Numbered from the stretch's first letter, positions 7,829-16,735 are shown. The stretch: DNA of 59,206 bases from an uncultured Novosphingobium sp. (GCA_937864195.1 CALMJG010000006.1:1-59206); one strand, 5' to 3'. Notes: generated from the sequence alone by a model not told the origin. Made by a program: numbers and translations.

Positions 7829-10183
7829 ATGAAGGCATTGAATCACAAGCTGCTATCCGGTGCCGCCGCCATTGCGGTGCTCGTCGTGGCACAGCCGGCC
7901 CTGGCTCAGGCGACCGACGCGGGGGCCGGAACGCGGGTCGATGACGGCGAAATCGTCGTCACCGCACGCTTCAAGGAAGAGACGCTCCAGGACGTGCCGC
8001 AGGCAATCTCCGCCTTCGACGAACGCACCCTGATCAAGAGCGCCGCGCGCGACCTGACCGACCTTGCGCCGACCACGCCCAACGTTTCGATCCAGCCGGT
8101 CGCGACCTTCTCGAACTCGGCGGCGATCTACATTCGCGGGCTGGGCGCGCAGGGCATCGAATCGACCGAGGAAAGCCCGGTCGGCGTGTCCATCGACGGC
8201 GTCTATGTCACCCGCCCGGTCGCCACCATGCTCGACACCTTCGACATGGAGCGGGTCGAAGTGCTGCGCGGGCCGCAGGGCACCTCGTTCGGCAAGAACT
8301 CGCTGGCCGGCGGTATCGCCACCTATTCCAAGAACCCTTCGGGCAGCTTCGGCGTCGAGGCCCAGGCCACGGCCGGCAACTACGGCCGGCTCGACGCGCG
8401 GGTCGCGATCGACGTGCCGCTGATCCAGGACCAGCTGGCGCTGCGCGTGGTGGCGGGGCAGGAATCGCTCGGCGGCTATTTCCGCAATCGCTACAACGGC
8501 CAGCGCGTCGGCGGCCAGGACCGCTTCTCGGTGCGCGGCACCCTGCTGTTCACGCCGAGCGAGAACCTGTCGGTCAACATCAAGGGCTGGTGGCTCAACG
8601 ATCGCTCCAGCGCGCCGGGCGGCGATTCTGCGCCCGACCGGACCAAGCTGCACTATATCGTGTTCCGCTTCGAGGAACCGAACGACGGCGCCTTCACCAT
8701 CGGCCGCGACTTCCCGGCCAACCATGACACCGACCAGTACGGCCTGATCGGCACGGTCAAGGCCGACATGGGCGCGGTTAACCTCACCTCGATCACCGGC
8801 TACATCAAGACCGACGATTTCAACGACAGCGATTTCGACGGATCGGAAATCTTCTTCTTCCCGACCTTCCGCCTCCAGTCGCACCGCCAGTTCAGCCAGG
8901 AACTGCGCCTGGCGACCAACTTCTCGGAGATGGACGGCGCGCTGTCGCGGGTGAACCTGGTCGTCGGCGGCTACTACATGAAGCAGAGCTTCGAGATGAC
9001 CCAGGCCTTCCCGACGCTGCCGGTGCTGCTGGCCCCGTCGCTGCAGTTCGGCAGCCAGGACTTCGTGACCCAGGACAACACGGCCAAGGCCCTGTTCGCG
9101 CAAGGGATCTTCGGCCTGACGGACAAGCTCAACGTCACCCTGGGCGTGCGCCAGTCGTGGGAGGAAAAGAACTATTTCCGCGATCCCACCGGCACCCTGC
9201 TGTCGCCGGCGTTCTTCAGTTCGCGCAGCGTGGTCAAGCCGCTGGATTTCATGGAGAACCTGGCCAACACCAACTTCGCCGCGGGCAAGGCCTTCAAGGA
9301 CAGCTACTCGCGCAGCCGCGCCACCTTCAAGGCCGGGGTCGACTACAAGGTCAACGAAGACCTGATGGTCTATGCCGGGTGGAGCCAGGGCTACAAGGGC
9401 GGCGGCTATGGCGCGCGCTCGGCCAGCATGGTCACCGCCGGGCCGACCGACGACAATACCTCGGAACTGTTCGAGGCCGGCATGAAGGGCGATTTCCTCG
9501 ACGGGAAGCTCCGCCTGAACCTCACCGGCTTCGTTACCAAGTTCAAGGGGCTTGAATTCGGCGTGTTCATTCCGAACCCGGCCGTCGCCTCGGGCCAGGA
9601 AACCGCGCAGATCAACGTCGGCGCGGCGACCACCAAGGGGATCGAGTTCGAAGCCTCGCTCAAGGCGACCGACAACCTGCGGCTCAATGCCAACATCGGT
9701 TACCTGGACAGCAAGTACACCGACTTCTGCACCGACCTCAACGGTCCCTCTGCCTCGACGACGGTCCCCACCTCGACCTGCGGCAGCGTGACCAAGCTGG
9801 TCAACGGCACCTATCTGGTGGACGAGGACTTCACCCACCTCAAGCTGGTGCGCGCACCCAAGTGGACCGCGCAGGTCGGCGCCGAATATACCGTGCCGCT
9901 GGGCCAGGCGGGCGACATCACCGCGCGCGTCTCGATGCTCTATCGCAGCGCCTGGTATTCGACCGTGCTCAACGACGCGGCGGGCAAGACCGGCGATTTC
10001 GCGCTGGTTGACGGCTCGCTGGGCTGGGAAAGCGCGGACGGTCGTTTCCGGGCGATGATCTGGGGCAAGAACCTGACCAACCACACCTGGGTCTCGGCCC
10101 TGACGCCGACCGCGCAGTTCTTCATTCAGCGCTTCTACGGCCCGCCCCGCACCTTCGGGATGACCGTCGGCGCGAAGTTCTGA
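7829..10183 (+). CDS. TonB-dependent receptor 2
   Basis: Outer-membrane receptor of 784 residues. The signal peptide ends around QPALAQA. The TonB box region is DGEIVVTARFKEETLQDVP, typical of the sphingomonad catabolic receptor group. The plug has VEVLRGPQGTSFGKNSLAGG, and the barrel ends GMTVGAKF. ATG 7829 is preferred to GTG 7823 because GGGAGG ends 5 nt before it. The gene leads a probable operon with the MFS, SnoaL-like and CMD-family genes, under the operator at 7735. Cargo is unknown, presumably the primary substrate of the island. Confidence 0.9.
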   Translation: MKALNHKLLSGAAAIAVLVVAQPALAQATDAGAGTRVDDGEIVVTARFKEETLQDVPQAISAFDERTLIKSAARDLTDLAPTTPNVSIQPVATFSNSAAIYIRGLGAQGIESTEESPVGVSIDGVYVTRPVATMLDTFDMERVEVLRGPQGTSFGKNSLAGGIATYSKNPSGSFGVEAQATAGNYGRLDARVAIDVPLIQDQLALRVVAGQESLGGYFRNRYNGQRVGGQDRFSVRGTLLFTPSENLSVNIKGWWLNDRSSAPGGDSAPDRTKLHYIVFRFEEPNDGAFTIGRDFPANHDTDQYGLIGTVKADMGAVNLTSITGYIKTDDFNDSDFDGSEIFFFPTFRLQSHRQFSQELRLATNFSEMDGALSRVNLVVGGYYMKQSFEMTQAFPTLPVLLAPSLQFGSQDFVTQDNTAKALFAQGIFGLTDKLNVTLGVRQSWEEKNYFRDPTGTLLSPAFFSSRSVVKPLDFMENLANTNFAAGKAFKDSYSRSRATFKAGVDYKVNEDLMVYAGWSQGYKGGGYGARSASMVTAGPTDDNTSELFEAGMKGDFLDGKLRLNLTGFVTKFKGLEFGVFIPNPAVASGQETAQINVGAATTKGIEFEASLKATDNLRLNANIGYLDSKYTDFCTDLNGPSASTTVPTSTCGSVTKLVNGTYLVDEDFTHLKLVRAPKWTAQVGAEYTVPLGQAGDITARVSMLYRSAWYSTVLNDAAGKTGDFALVDGSLGWESADGRFRAMIWGKNLTNHTWVSALTPTAQFFIQRFYGPPRTFGMTVGAKF

Positions 10184-10190
10184 TGCCATG

Positions 10191-10243
10191 AAGGGCGCGG
10201 CGGGGAGCATTCGGCAATGACCTGCTCCCCGCCGCCTGCCCTT
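10191..10243 (+). terminator. strong hairpin between TonB receptor 2 and MFS 2
   Basis: GCGGCGGGGAGC (10197-10208) pairs perfectly with GCTCCCCGCCGC (10224-10235). Outer arms AAGGGC/GCCCTT extend the stem. There is no clear T run, so it may be an attenuator or an RNA-stability hairpin that favours receptor mRNA over the downstream genes. Confidence 0.5.
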
Positions 10244-10263
10244 CGCTGCCACAGGCACCCCAG

Positions 10264-11547
10264 ATGACCGAGGCCGCCGCCCTTCCGCGCGCCGCGCAGG
10301 GCCTTGCCCTCCAGCGCTCGCTTGCGCTGACCATGCTGTTCGTGGTCGGCACGATCAACTTCGTCGACCGCCAGCTGCTGTCGGTGCTGGTCGAACCGAT
10401 CCGGGCCGAAATGGGCCTCAGCGATACCCAGTTCGGCCTGCTGACGGGACTGGCCTTTGCGCTGTTCTACGCCGGGATGGGCGTGCCGGTGGCGATCCTG
10501 GCCGATCGCTGGAACCGGGTCAGGCTGATCGCCCTGTCGTGCCTGGTGTGGAGCGCGTTCACCGCGCTGACCGGCAAGGTTTCGAGCTTTACCCAGCTTG
10601 CACTGGTCCGCTTTGGCGTGGGCGCGGGCGAGGCGGGCGGAACGGCGCCATCGCTGTCGCTGGTATCCGACCTGTTCCCGCCGCACCGCCGCCCTCTCGC
10701 CGTCGCGATCTACCAGCTGAACGGGCCGTTCGGAGTCTTCGTGGGGGCCGCCTTCGGCGCCTGGGCGGCGGCCAACATCGGCTGGCGCGGGGCCTTCCTG
10801 GTCATGGGCCTGGTCGGGGTAGCGATTGCCCCCCTGCTGATCTGGGCGGTCAGGGAACCGCCGCGCGGGCAGATGGATGCTGCCGGCGCCAGCGAAGAGC
10901 CCGTGCCGCTGCGCGATACCCTGGCGCTGTTCCTGCGCAGCCCTTCGCTGCGGCTGGTCCTGCTGGGCAACGGCCTCTCGGCCTTTGTCAGCTACGGCAT
11001 TCTCAACTGGGTTCCGGCCTTCCTGATGCGCTCGCAGGGGATGTCGCTTCCCGCCATGGGCCAGTGGTTCGGACCCGCCGCCGGCATCACTTTCGGCATC
11101 GGAATCCTGGGCAGCGGCTGGCTGGTCAGCCGGATCGCACAGAGCGACCGGCGTGCCTATGGCTATGTTCCGGGCATTGCCTCGCTGCTGATCGCGCCGG
11201 GCCTCGCCGCCGCGCTGCTGATGCAGGGATGGGAGGCCTCGCTGGCGGTCATGCTGCTGCCGCTGACCGCCTGCACGGTCTACATCGCGCCGGGGCTGGC
11301 ACTGGTCCAGAACCTCACCCCGCCCCGTTCGCGCGCGACCGCCTCTGCCATCCTGCTGCTGATGTACAACATCGTCGGACTGGGCCTGGGGCCGCTGTTC
11401 GTGGGCATGCTGAGCGACTTCCTGCGCCCCGCGCTGGGCGACGACAGCCTGCGCTGGGGCCTGATGGGGATCATTCCCTTCGCCCTCGCCGCTGCGGCGA
11501 CCCAGTTCGCCATGACCCGCCACCTCAACCGGGAGCTTGCCGAATGA
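10264..11547 (+). CDS. MFS transporter (Spinster-like)
   Basis: Inner-membrane permease of 427 residues with about 12 membrane segments. The opening helix region INFVDRQLLSVLVEPIRAE and the ADRWNRVR loop are typical of the Spinster-like MFS subgroup common in sphingomonad catabolic clusters. It differs from the AAHS permease at 1857, so the two uptake systems probably serve different substrates. Its stop overlaps the next start (ATGA at 11544), so it is translationally coupled to the SnoaL-like gene. The substrate is not predictable from sequence. Confidence 0.87.
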   Translation: MTEAAALPRAAQGLALQRSLALTMLFVVGTINFVDRQLLSVLVEPIRAEMGLSDTQFGLLTGLAFALFYAGMGVPVAILADRWNRVRLIALSCLVWSAFTALTGKVSSFTQLALVRFGVGAGEAGGTAPSLSLVSDLFPPHRRPLAVAIYQLNGPFGVFVGAAFGAWAAANIGWRGAFLVMGLVGVAIAPLLIWAVREPPRGQMDAAGASEEPVPLRDTLALFLRSPSLRLVLLGNGLSAFVSYGILNWVPAFLMRSQGMSLPAMGQWFGPAAGITFGIGILGSGWLVSRIAQSDRRAYGYVPGIASLLIAPGLAAALLMQGWEASLAVMLLPLTACTVYIAPGLALVQNLTPPRSRATASAILLLMYNIVGLGLGPLFVGMLSDFLRPALGDDSLRWGLMGIIPFALAAAATQFAMTRHLNRELAE

Positions 11548-11942
11548 GCGCCGAAGACCAGTCGATCCGCGATCTCGCCACCCGCTTCTTCGATGCGATC
11601 GAAGCGGGCGACATCGCCGCCATGCACGCCAGCTTCGCCCCCGATGCGGAAATCTGGCACAACACCGACGAACTGGTCGGCACACCCGACCAGACCGCCC
11701 AGGTCCTGACCGGCATGGTCGCGCGCATCACCGACCGCAAATATGCCGACCGGCGGCTCAACGTGTTCCCCGGCGGCTTCGTCCAGCAGCACACCCTGAC
11801 CGGCAGGCGCAAGCACGACGGCGAGGCGGTGCGCCTGCCCTGCGCAATCGTCTGCCGGGTCGAGAACGGCCTGATCACGCGGCTGGACGAGTACTTCGAT
11901 TCCGCCCACGTTGCCACTTTCCGCAAATTCGCGAACAGCTGA
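11544..11942 (+). CDS. SnoaL-like / nuclear transport factor 2 family protein
   Basis: Small cone-fold protein of 132 residues. It shows IRDLATRFFDAIEAGDIAAMHASFAPDAEIWHN at the start and VENGLITRLDEYFDSAHVATF near the end, both typical of SnoaL-like folds. Family members include isomerases, dehydratases and hydrolases as well as non-catalytic proteins, so no reaction is assigned. The conserved acidic Asp-Glu pair in the last strand (RLDEYFD) is seen. It overlaps the MFS stop by 4 nt (ATGA) and is followed after 11 nt by the CMD-family gene. A role in processing the imported compound is inferred. Confidence 0.78.
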   Translation: MSAEDQSIRDLATRFFDAIEAGDIAAMHASFAPDAEIWHNTDELVGTPDQTAQVLTGMVARITDRKYADRRLNVFPGGFVQQHTLTGRRKHDGEAVRLPCAIVCRVENGLITRLDEYFDSAHVATFRKFANS

Positions 11943-11953
11943 GGAGCCACACC

Positions 11954-12601
11954 ATGCCCGTCCTGCGCCAGGTTTCCAAAGACGAAGCCACCGACGAAAC
12001 CGTCCTGGCCTATTACAAGCGCCTGTTCGGCGACCGCGATCCCGTGGCCGAACCCGGCACCGCCACCGGCACCCCGGGCGACTGGTGGACCGTCTTCGCC
12101 CTCGCCCCCGACATCTTCAAGCACGCGGTCGATGGCTTCGCGGTCTATCGCCACCCCGCGCGCAAGATCGACCCGGTCCTGCGCGAACTGGGCCAGACCC
12201 GCGCCGGCTGGGTCAAGGGCAGCCAGTTCGTGTTCTCGCAGCACTGCAAGTCGCTGCGCGGCCTCGGCGTGAGCGAGGAGAAGATCGCCTCGATCGCCTA
12301 CTGGGCCGTGGCCGATTGCTACAACGAACAGGAACGCGCCGTCCTCGCCTACACCGACTGCCTCAGCGCCCAGAACGGCCGGGTGCCGCTGCAGGTGTTC
12401 GACAAGCTGCGCACCTTCTGGAACGACGAGCAGATCTTCGAGTTCACCTACATAACCTGCCTCTACGACATGCACGCAGTGATCACCCGCGCGCTGCGGA
12501 TGGAATACGATGCGCGCGAGGATCCGATTGTCGAGGTGGCCGCCCCCGAAGGCTTCCGCGCCGCCGACTTCCTCAGCGCGCCGCGTCCGGCCGGCAGCTA
12601 G
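11954..12601 (+). CDS. carboxymuconolactone decarboxylase (CMD/AhpD-like) family protein
   Basis: Protein of 215 residues with the all-helical CMD/AhpD fold. The core is LGQTRAGWVKGSQFVFSQHCKSLRGLGVSEEKI, with one cysteine in SQHCKSLR instead of the CxxC of AhpD. The helix YWAVADCYNEQERAVLAYTDCLS is also characteristic. Single-domain members of this size are often in aromatic or steroid-type clusters, and their reactions are mostly unknown. The ATG has GAGGAG upstream. It ends the probable TonB receptor 2 - MFS - SnoaL - CMD operon. A gamma-lactone decarboxylase role is possible but cannot be claimed. Confidence 0.78.
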   Translation: MPVLRQVSKDEATDETVLAYYKRLFGDRDPVAEPGTATGTPGDWWTVFALAPDIFKHAVDGFAVYRHPARKIDPVLRELGQTRAGWVKGSQFVFSQHCKSLRGLGVSEEKIASIAYWAVADCYNEQERAVLAYTDCLSAQNGRVPLQVFDKLRTFWNDEQIFEFTYITCLYDMHAVITRALRMEYDAREDPIVEVAAPEGFRAADFLSAPRPAGS

Positions 12602-12608
12602 GCAAATG

Positions 12609-12648
12609 CGTCAACTTGTTTGACGATAATGTTGGATTGCGGTATTTA
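12609..12648 (+). promoter_or_regulatory. promoter with inverted repeat before GST
   Basis: TTGACG (12620-12625) and TATTTA (12643-12648) are separated by 17 bp and form a good sigma-70-type promoter. The -35 is also the right arm of the inverted repeat CGTCAA-N5-TTGACG (12609-12625), suggesting an operator. It drives the GST-VOC pair. Confidence 0.6.
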
Positions 12649-12666
12649 GAGCAAGAGAGGATTGCG

Positions 12667-13284
12667 ATGAAGTTCTACACCAGCGCCGGCCCGAACCCGC
12701 GCGTCGTGAAACTGTTCATGGCGGAGAAGGGGATCACCCTGCCCGAGGTCGAGGTTGACCTGCGCGGCGGCGAGAACCGCCGTGAGCCCTATGCCAGCCA
12801 GGTCAACCCGGCGGGGCAGACCCCGGCGCTGGAACTGGATGACGGCTCGGTCCTGACCGAGATCACCGCGATCTGCGAATACCTGGACGAGCTTTATCCC
12901 GAACCGCCGCTGGTCGGCACCACGGCGGACGAGCGCGCCAAGACCCGGATGTGGACCCGCCGGGTCGACCTCAAGATCTGCGAACCGCTGACCAACGGGT
13001 TCCGCTGGGCCGAGGGCCTGCCCCTGTTCGAGCCGCGGATGCGCTGCCTGCCGGAAGCTGCCGCCGGACTGAAGGCCGTGGCGCAGGACGGGCTCAAGTG
13101 GCTCGATCCGCTGCTCGAGGGCAAGAGCTTCATCGCCGGGGAGCGGATCACTCTGGCCGACATCCTGCTTTACGCCTTCCTTGAATTCGGGGCCGCGGTC
13201 GGACAGCCGCTCGATCCCGCCAATGCCAATGTCCAGCGCTGGTTCGCCGCCATGCAGGCCCGTCCCAGCGTGACTTCCGCCTGA
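12667..13284 (+). CDS. glutathione S-transferase family protein
   Basis: Cytosolic GST of 205 residues. The N-terminal thioredoxin-like domain (1-80) starts MKFYTSAGPNPRVVKLFMAE, and the glutathione-binding segment is VNPAGQTPALELDDGSVLTE. The C-terminal helical domain carries the N-capping region GERITLADILLYAFLE. The usual ES(x)AI motif reads TEITAIC. ATG 12667 has AGAGAGG about 6 nt upstream. It has its own promoter and is followed 32 nt later by a VOC protein. In sphingomonads such GSTs can cleave beta-aryl ethers (Lig type), isomerise ring-cleavage products or detoxify electrophiles; sequence alone does not decide. Confidence 0.87.
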   Translation: MKFYTSAGPNPRVVKLFMAEKGITLPEVEVDLRGGENRREPYASQVNPAGQTPALELDDGSVLTEITAICEYLDELYPEPPLVGTTADERAKTRMWTRRVDLKICEPLTNGFRWAEGLPLFEPRMRCLPEAAAGLKAVAQDGLKWLDPLLEGKSFIAGERITLADILLYAFLEFGAAVGQPLDPANANVQRWFAAMQARPSVTSA

Positions 13285-13316
13285 TACCCCGCATTCCTGC
13301 CCCAAGGAGACTGACC

Positions 13317-13907
13317 ATGACCGCGACCGAGAAGGAATTCGAAATCCAGGGCGTCCACCATCTGGCGCTCGTCTGCAAGGATATGGCCAAGACGGTGGAA
13401 TTCTACCGTGACGTGCTGGGCATGCCGCTGATCAAGACGCTCGACCTGCCCGATGGCACCAGCCAGCACTTCTTCTTCGACATGGGCGGCGGCAACAGCC
13501 TGGCCTTCTTCTGGTTCGCCGATGCGCCGGAAGCCGCGCCGGGGATCGCCGCTCCCACTGCCCTGCCCTCGCGCGGCAGCTTCAAGTCGGCGCACGGTTC
13601 GATGAACCACATCGCCTTCACCGTGCCCGCCGACAAGTTCGAGGAATATTTCGAGCGTCTGAAGGCCAAGGGCATCGAAGTGGCAGGGATTTCCAACCAC
13701 GACAATTCGCCCACCCAGAATTCGCCGACCGTCACTGACGATGTCTATGTGCGTTCGATGTATTTCTTCGATCCGGACGGCATCTGCCTGGAATTCGCGT
13801 GCTGGAACCTGCCGCCCGAGGGCTTCAAGCCCAAGGATGTCGCCCACGAACCGCGCCGCGCCGATGGCAGCAAGGCCGAGGGCATGCTGCTCGCCGCCGC
13901 GCACTGA
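13317..13907 (+). CDS. VOC family protein (glyoxalase/extradiol dioxygenase fold)
   Basis: Metalloenzyme-like protein of 196 residues with two beta-alpha-beta-beta-beta units. Likely metal ligands are in GVHHLALVCKDMAKTVEFY (His), SMNHIAFTVP (His) and ICLEFACW (Glu). The single-chain layout fits a glyoxalase, an extradiol-type dioxygenase or a related isomerase. The C-terminal tail after residue 165 is charged and probably flexible. Start ATG with AAGGAGA upstream. It is co-transcribed with the GST. Ring-opening or glutathione-adduct processing are both plausible. Confidence 0.8.
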   Translation: MTATEKEFEIQGVHHLALVCKDMAKTVEFYRDVLGMPLIKTLDLPDGTSQHFFFDMGGGNSLAFFWFADAPEAAPGIAAPTALPSRGSFKSAHGSMNHIAFTVPADKFEEYFERLKAKGIEVAGISNHDNSPTQNSPTVTDDVYVRSMYFFDPDGICLEFACWNLPPEGFKPKDVAHEPRRADGSKAEGMLLAAAH

Positions 13908-13961
13908 GACCGGGAGCGGGCGGGGCAACTCCTCCCGCTCTCCCTCGCCCGCAGCAACAGG

Positions 13962-13987
13962 ATGGCCCGGCTGCCTTGCCGGGCCAT
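13962..13987. terminator. bidirectional hairpin between VOC and acyl-CoA synthetase 1
   Basis: ATGGCCCGG (13962-13970) and CCGGGCCAT (13979-13987) form a perfect 9-bp stem with an 8-nt loop between the convergent genes ending at 13907 and 14007. TTCGCTTT follows on the plus strand. Confidence 0.6.
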
Positions 13988-14006
13988 TCGCTTTCCGCGA
14001 TGGGCG

Positions 14007-15569
14007 TCAGACTGCCCGGTCGCGGCCTTCCCAATAGGGCGCGCGCAGTTCGCGCCGAAGCACCTTGCCCGACGGGTTGCGCGGCAGGACCGCGATGAAA
14101 TCCACGCTCTTGGGCGCCTTGAAATGGGCGATCCGGTCCCGCGCCCAGGCGATGATTCCGGCGGGATCGGGCTGCTCACCCGGCGCGGGCACGACCAGCG
14201 CCTTCACCGCCTCCCCCCACTTGTCATCCGGCACGCCGATCACCGCGACATCGGCAACGCCGGGGCAACCCATGATCGCGCTCTCGACCTCAGCCGGGTA
14301 GACGTTCTCCCCGCCCGAGACGATCATGTCCTTGATCCGGTCATGGACGAAATAGAACCCGTCCGCATCGCGGTAGCCGACATCGCCGGTGTGGAGCCAC
14401 CCCCCGGCCACGGTCTCCGCCGTGGCGTCCGGGCGGTTCCAGTATTCGCGCATCACCGTGCCGCCACGGATCGCGATCTCGCCGATCTCGCCATCGCCCA
14501 GTTCGCGCCCTTCCGCGTCGAGGATCGCCAGTTCGGTCGCGGGCCACGGCTCGCCGCAGGAGGTCAGCTTGCCGGGCAGATCGTGCGCCCGGGGCGAGAG
14601 ATAGGTTCCGCCACCGGTCGATTCCGTCATCCCGTAAAACTGGACGAAGCCGCAGCCGAAAGTCGCGCGGGCACGGCGCAGCACGTCCTCGGCAATCGGC
14701 GAAGCGCCATAGGCAATCGTCAGCAGGCTGGAAAAGTCGGCGCCCGTCGAAGCTGGATCCTGCAACATCATCTGGATCATCGCCGGCGCCAGGAACGAGT
14801 GGGCGACGCGTTCCGCCTCGACCATCCGGATCGCATCGGCCGGCACGAAATCCTTCACCACCACCAGCCGCGCGCCTTGCGCAAGGCCGGAAAAGCTCAC
14901 GTTCGTGCCCGCCACATGGAACAGCGGCATGACGATCATCACGGTCTCGCCCTCGCCATAGGCGAAGCCATCGACCGCCGAGGCCATCTCGAGGAAGCTG
15001 CGGTAATTGGTGTTGTCCAGCACCACACCCTTGGGCCGGCCGGTGGTGCCGCTGGTGTAGAGCTGGAGCACATGGTCGCTCAGCTGCGGCGGATCGGCGG
15101 GCGGCGTTTCAGCCGCATGGCCCAGCCAGCTGTCGAGCGGCTCGAACGCGGGATGCGCACCGCACAGGGCAACCAGGTGGGGCGGATGTGCGAGGCCTGC
15201 CACGGCATCCTGTGCCAGGGGGAAGAAGTCGTCGCTCACGAACAAGACCCGGGGGGCGGCATCCTCAAGGATGAAGGCGATCTCGCCCGCCGCCAGCCGG
15301 CAGTTGATCGGCGCGAAACAGGCGCGGGCGCGGGCCGTGCCGAAGAACAGCGGGAACCAGGCGTCGTGGTTCTTGGCCAGCACGGAAACCCGGTCCCCCG
15401 GATGCACCCCGTGCGCTGCGAGGGCATTGGCCACCCGGTTGGTCTGGGCATCGAGCGCGGCGAAGGTCGTTTCGCGATCCCCGAACTTGATCGCCACGGC
15501 CTCACCCTGCCGCCGCGCCTGTGCGGCAGGAATGTCGGCAAGCGTTCGGATGGCGTCCAGATCGATCAT
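14007..15569 (-). CDS. AMP-dependent acyl-CoA synthetase/ligase 1
   Basis: Class I adenylate-forming enzyme of 520 residues that activates a carboxylic acid to its CoA thioester. The P-loop is LYTSGTTGRPKGVVL, the A5 motif YGMTESTGG, the A7 motif LHTGDVGY, the hinge DRIKDMIVSGGENVYP, and the catalytic lysine lies in RNPSGKVLRREL near the end. The substrate is unknown, with medium-chain or aromatic acids possible. It is transcribed divergently from the MetE-like gene, and a MarR-type motif lies in the 97-bp gap. GGGAGAG precedes the ATG. It is one of three such ligases in the window, each with different neighbours. Confidence 0.88.
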   Translation of the reverse strand: MIDLDAIRTLADIPAAQARRQGEAVAIKFGDRETTFAALDAQTNRVANALAAHGVHPGDRVSVLAKNHDAWFPLFFGTARARACFAPINCRLAAGEIAFILEDAAPRVLFVSDDFFPLAQDAVAGLAHPPHLVALCGAHPAFEPLDSWLGHAAETPPADPPQLSDHVLQLYTSGTTGRPKGVVLDNTNYRSFLEMASAVDGFAYGEGETVMIVMPLFHVAGTNVSFSGLAQGARLVVVKDFVPADAIRMVEAERVAHSFLAPAMIQMMLQDPASTGADFSSLLTIAYGASPIAEDVLRRARATFGCGFVQFYGMTESTGGGTYLSPRAHDLPGKLTSCGEPWPATELAILDAEGRELGDGEIGEIAIRGGTVMREYWNRPDATAETVAGGWLHTGDVGYRDADGFYFVHDRIKDMIVSGGENVYPAEVESAIMGCPGVADVAVIGVPDDKWGEAVKALVVPAPGEQPDPAGIIAWARDRIAHFKAPKSVDFIAVLPRNPSGKVLRRELRAPYWEGRDRAV

Positions 15570-15603
15570 TCTACTCTCCCGCGTCAGTTTGTTCTTGAAT
15601 TGG

Positions 15604-15616
15604 ATAGAATACTAAG
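15604..15616. promoter_or_regulatory. putative MarR-regulon operator 2 (ATAGAATACTAAG)
   Basis: ATAGAATACTAAG differs from the 7735 site at one position (A for T). It lies in the divergent promoter gap between acyl-CoA synthetase 1 and the MetE-like gene. Confidence 0.6.
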
Positions 15617-15666
15617 CAATCCCTTGGCCAGCCCATTTTACAGCCCAGTCTACAGGGGAATCCGCC

Positions 15667-16713
15667 TTGCTCCAGCTGCCTCTTCTGCCGACGACCATCG
15701 TCGGAAGCTACCCGCAACCGGACTGGCTGATCGACCGTGAGCGGCTGAAGGCCAGCCTGCCCCCGCGCGTGCGGGCAGAGACGCTGTGGCGCGTGCCCGC
15801 GGCCTGGCTGGCCGACGCGCAGGAAGCCGCGACGCTGATGGCGATCCGCGATCAGGAAGAGCTGGGGATCGACATCGTCGGCGATGGCGAGATGCGCCGC
15901 GAAAGCTATTCCAACCGGCTCGCCACCGCGCTTTCCGGCATCGATCCCGAACGCCACGGCACCGCGATCGACCGCACCGGCAACGCCAATCCGGTGCCGC
16001 TGGTGTCCGGCCCGATCCGCCGCCTGGGGCCAATCGAGGCGCAGGACGCGGCCTTCCTTCGGCGCCATTCCACGCGCCCGGTCAAGCTGACCCTGCCCGG
16101 CCCCTTCACCATGACCCAGCAGGCCGAGAACGGCTATTACCCGGACGACCGGGCGCTGGCGATGGACTATGCCGATGCGGTAAATGCCGAAATCCGCGAC
16201 CTTTTCGCCGCCGGGGTGGACGTGGTCCAGCTCGACGAACCCTATCTCCAGGCCCGCGCCGACGCCGCGCAGGACTATGCGCTTGAGGCCATCGACCGCG
16301 CGCTGGACGGAGTGGAGGGATGCACGGCGCTGCACATCTGCTTTGGCTATGCACTGGTCCATCAGGGCGCGGGGAGCACCAAGCCCAAGGCCTATGACTT
16401 CCTCGCCGAACTCGACGCCTCAAGGATCGACGTGATCTCGATCGAGGCGGCGCAGCCGGGGCTAGACCCGTCGATCCTGGAGGAATTGCCCAGCAAGACC
16501 ATCATGTACGGCGTGCTCGATCTGTCGACGCCGGAAGTTGAAACGCCCGAGGTGGTGGCCTCCCGGATCGAGCAGGCCTTGCGCCATGTCGATGCGAAGC
16601 GGCTTTGGATCGCGCCCGACTGCGGGATGAAGTACCACAGCCGCGAGCTGGCGCAGGCCAAGCTCAAGGCGATGGTCGACGGGACCGCGCTGGCCCGGGC
16701 AAGGCTGCGCTAA
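15667..16713 (+). CDS. core MetE-like zinc-dependent methyl/alkyltransferase
   Basis: Protein of 348 residues corresponding only to the C-terminal catalytic barrel of cobalamin-independent methionine synthase; the N-terminal folate-binding half is absent. It opens TTIVGSYPQPDWL. All zinc ligands are visible: His and Cys in LHICFGY, Glu in DVISIEAAQPG, and Cys in IAPDCGMKYHS. Such enzymes activate a thiol for alkylation; relatives include core-MetE methionine synthases and epoxyalkane:CoM transferase. The TTG start is chosen because AGGGGAA lies about 8 nt upstream. It is divergent from an acyl-CoA synthetase and carries a MarR-type operator. That fits catabolic transfer of a methyl or alkyl group better than methionine synthesis, but donor and thiol acceptor are unknown. 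Confidence 0.8.
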   Translation: MLQLPLLPTTIVGSYPQPDWLIDRERLKASLPPRVRAETLWRVPAAWLADAQEAATLMAIRDQEELGIDIVGDGEMRRESYSNRLATALSGIDPERHGTAIDRTGNANPVPLVSGPIRRLGPIEAQDAAFLRRHSTRPVKLTLPGPFTMTQQAENGYYPDDRALAMDYADAVNAEIRDLFAAGVDVVQLDEPYLQARADAAQDYALEAIDRALDGVEGCTALHICFGYALVHQGAGSTKPKAYDFLAELDASRIDVISIEAAQPGLDPSILEELPSKTIMYGVLDLSTPEVETPEVVASRIEQALRHVDAKRLWIAPDCGMKYHSRELAQAKLKAMVDGTALARARLR

Positions 16714-16735
16714 AGTGCTGAAATGATGCCATACC

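Noticed and set aside
7853-10258. Long open frame on the minus strand (801 codons)
   Set aside because: Same reason: it mirrors TonB receptor 2, has no family motifs, and the plus-strand protein is unmistakable.
15570-15666. Possible SAM or cobalamin riboswitch before the MetE-like gene
   Set aside because: The gap is only 97 nt, holds a MarR-type motif, and shows no recognisable riboswitch core.
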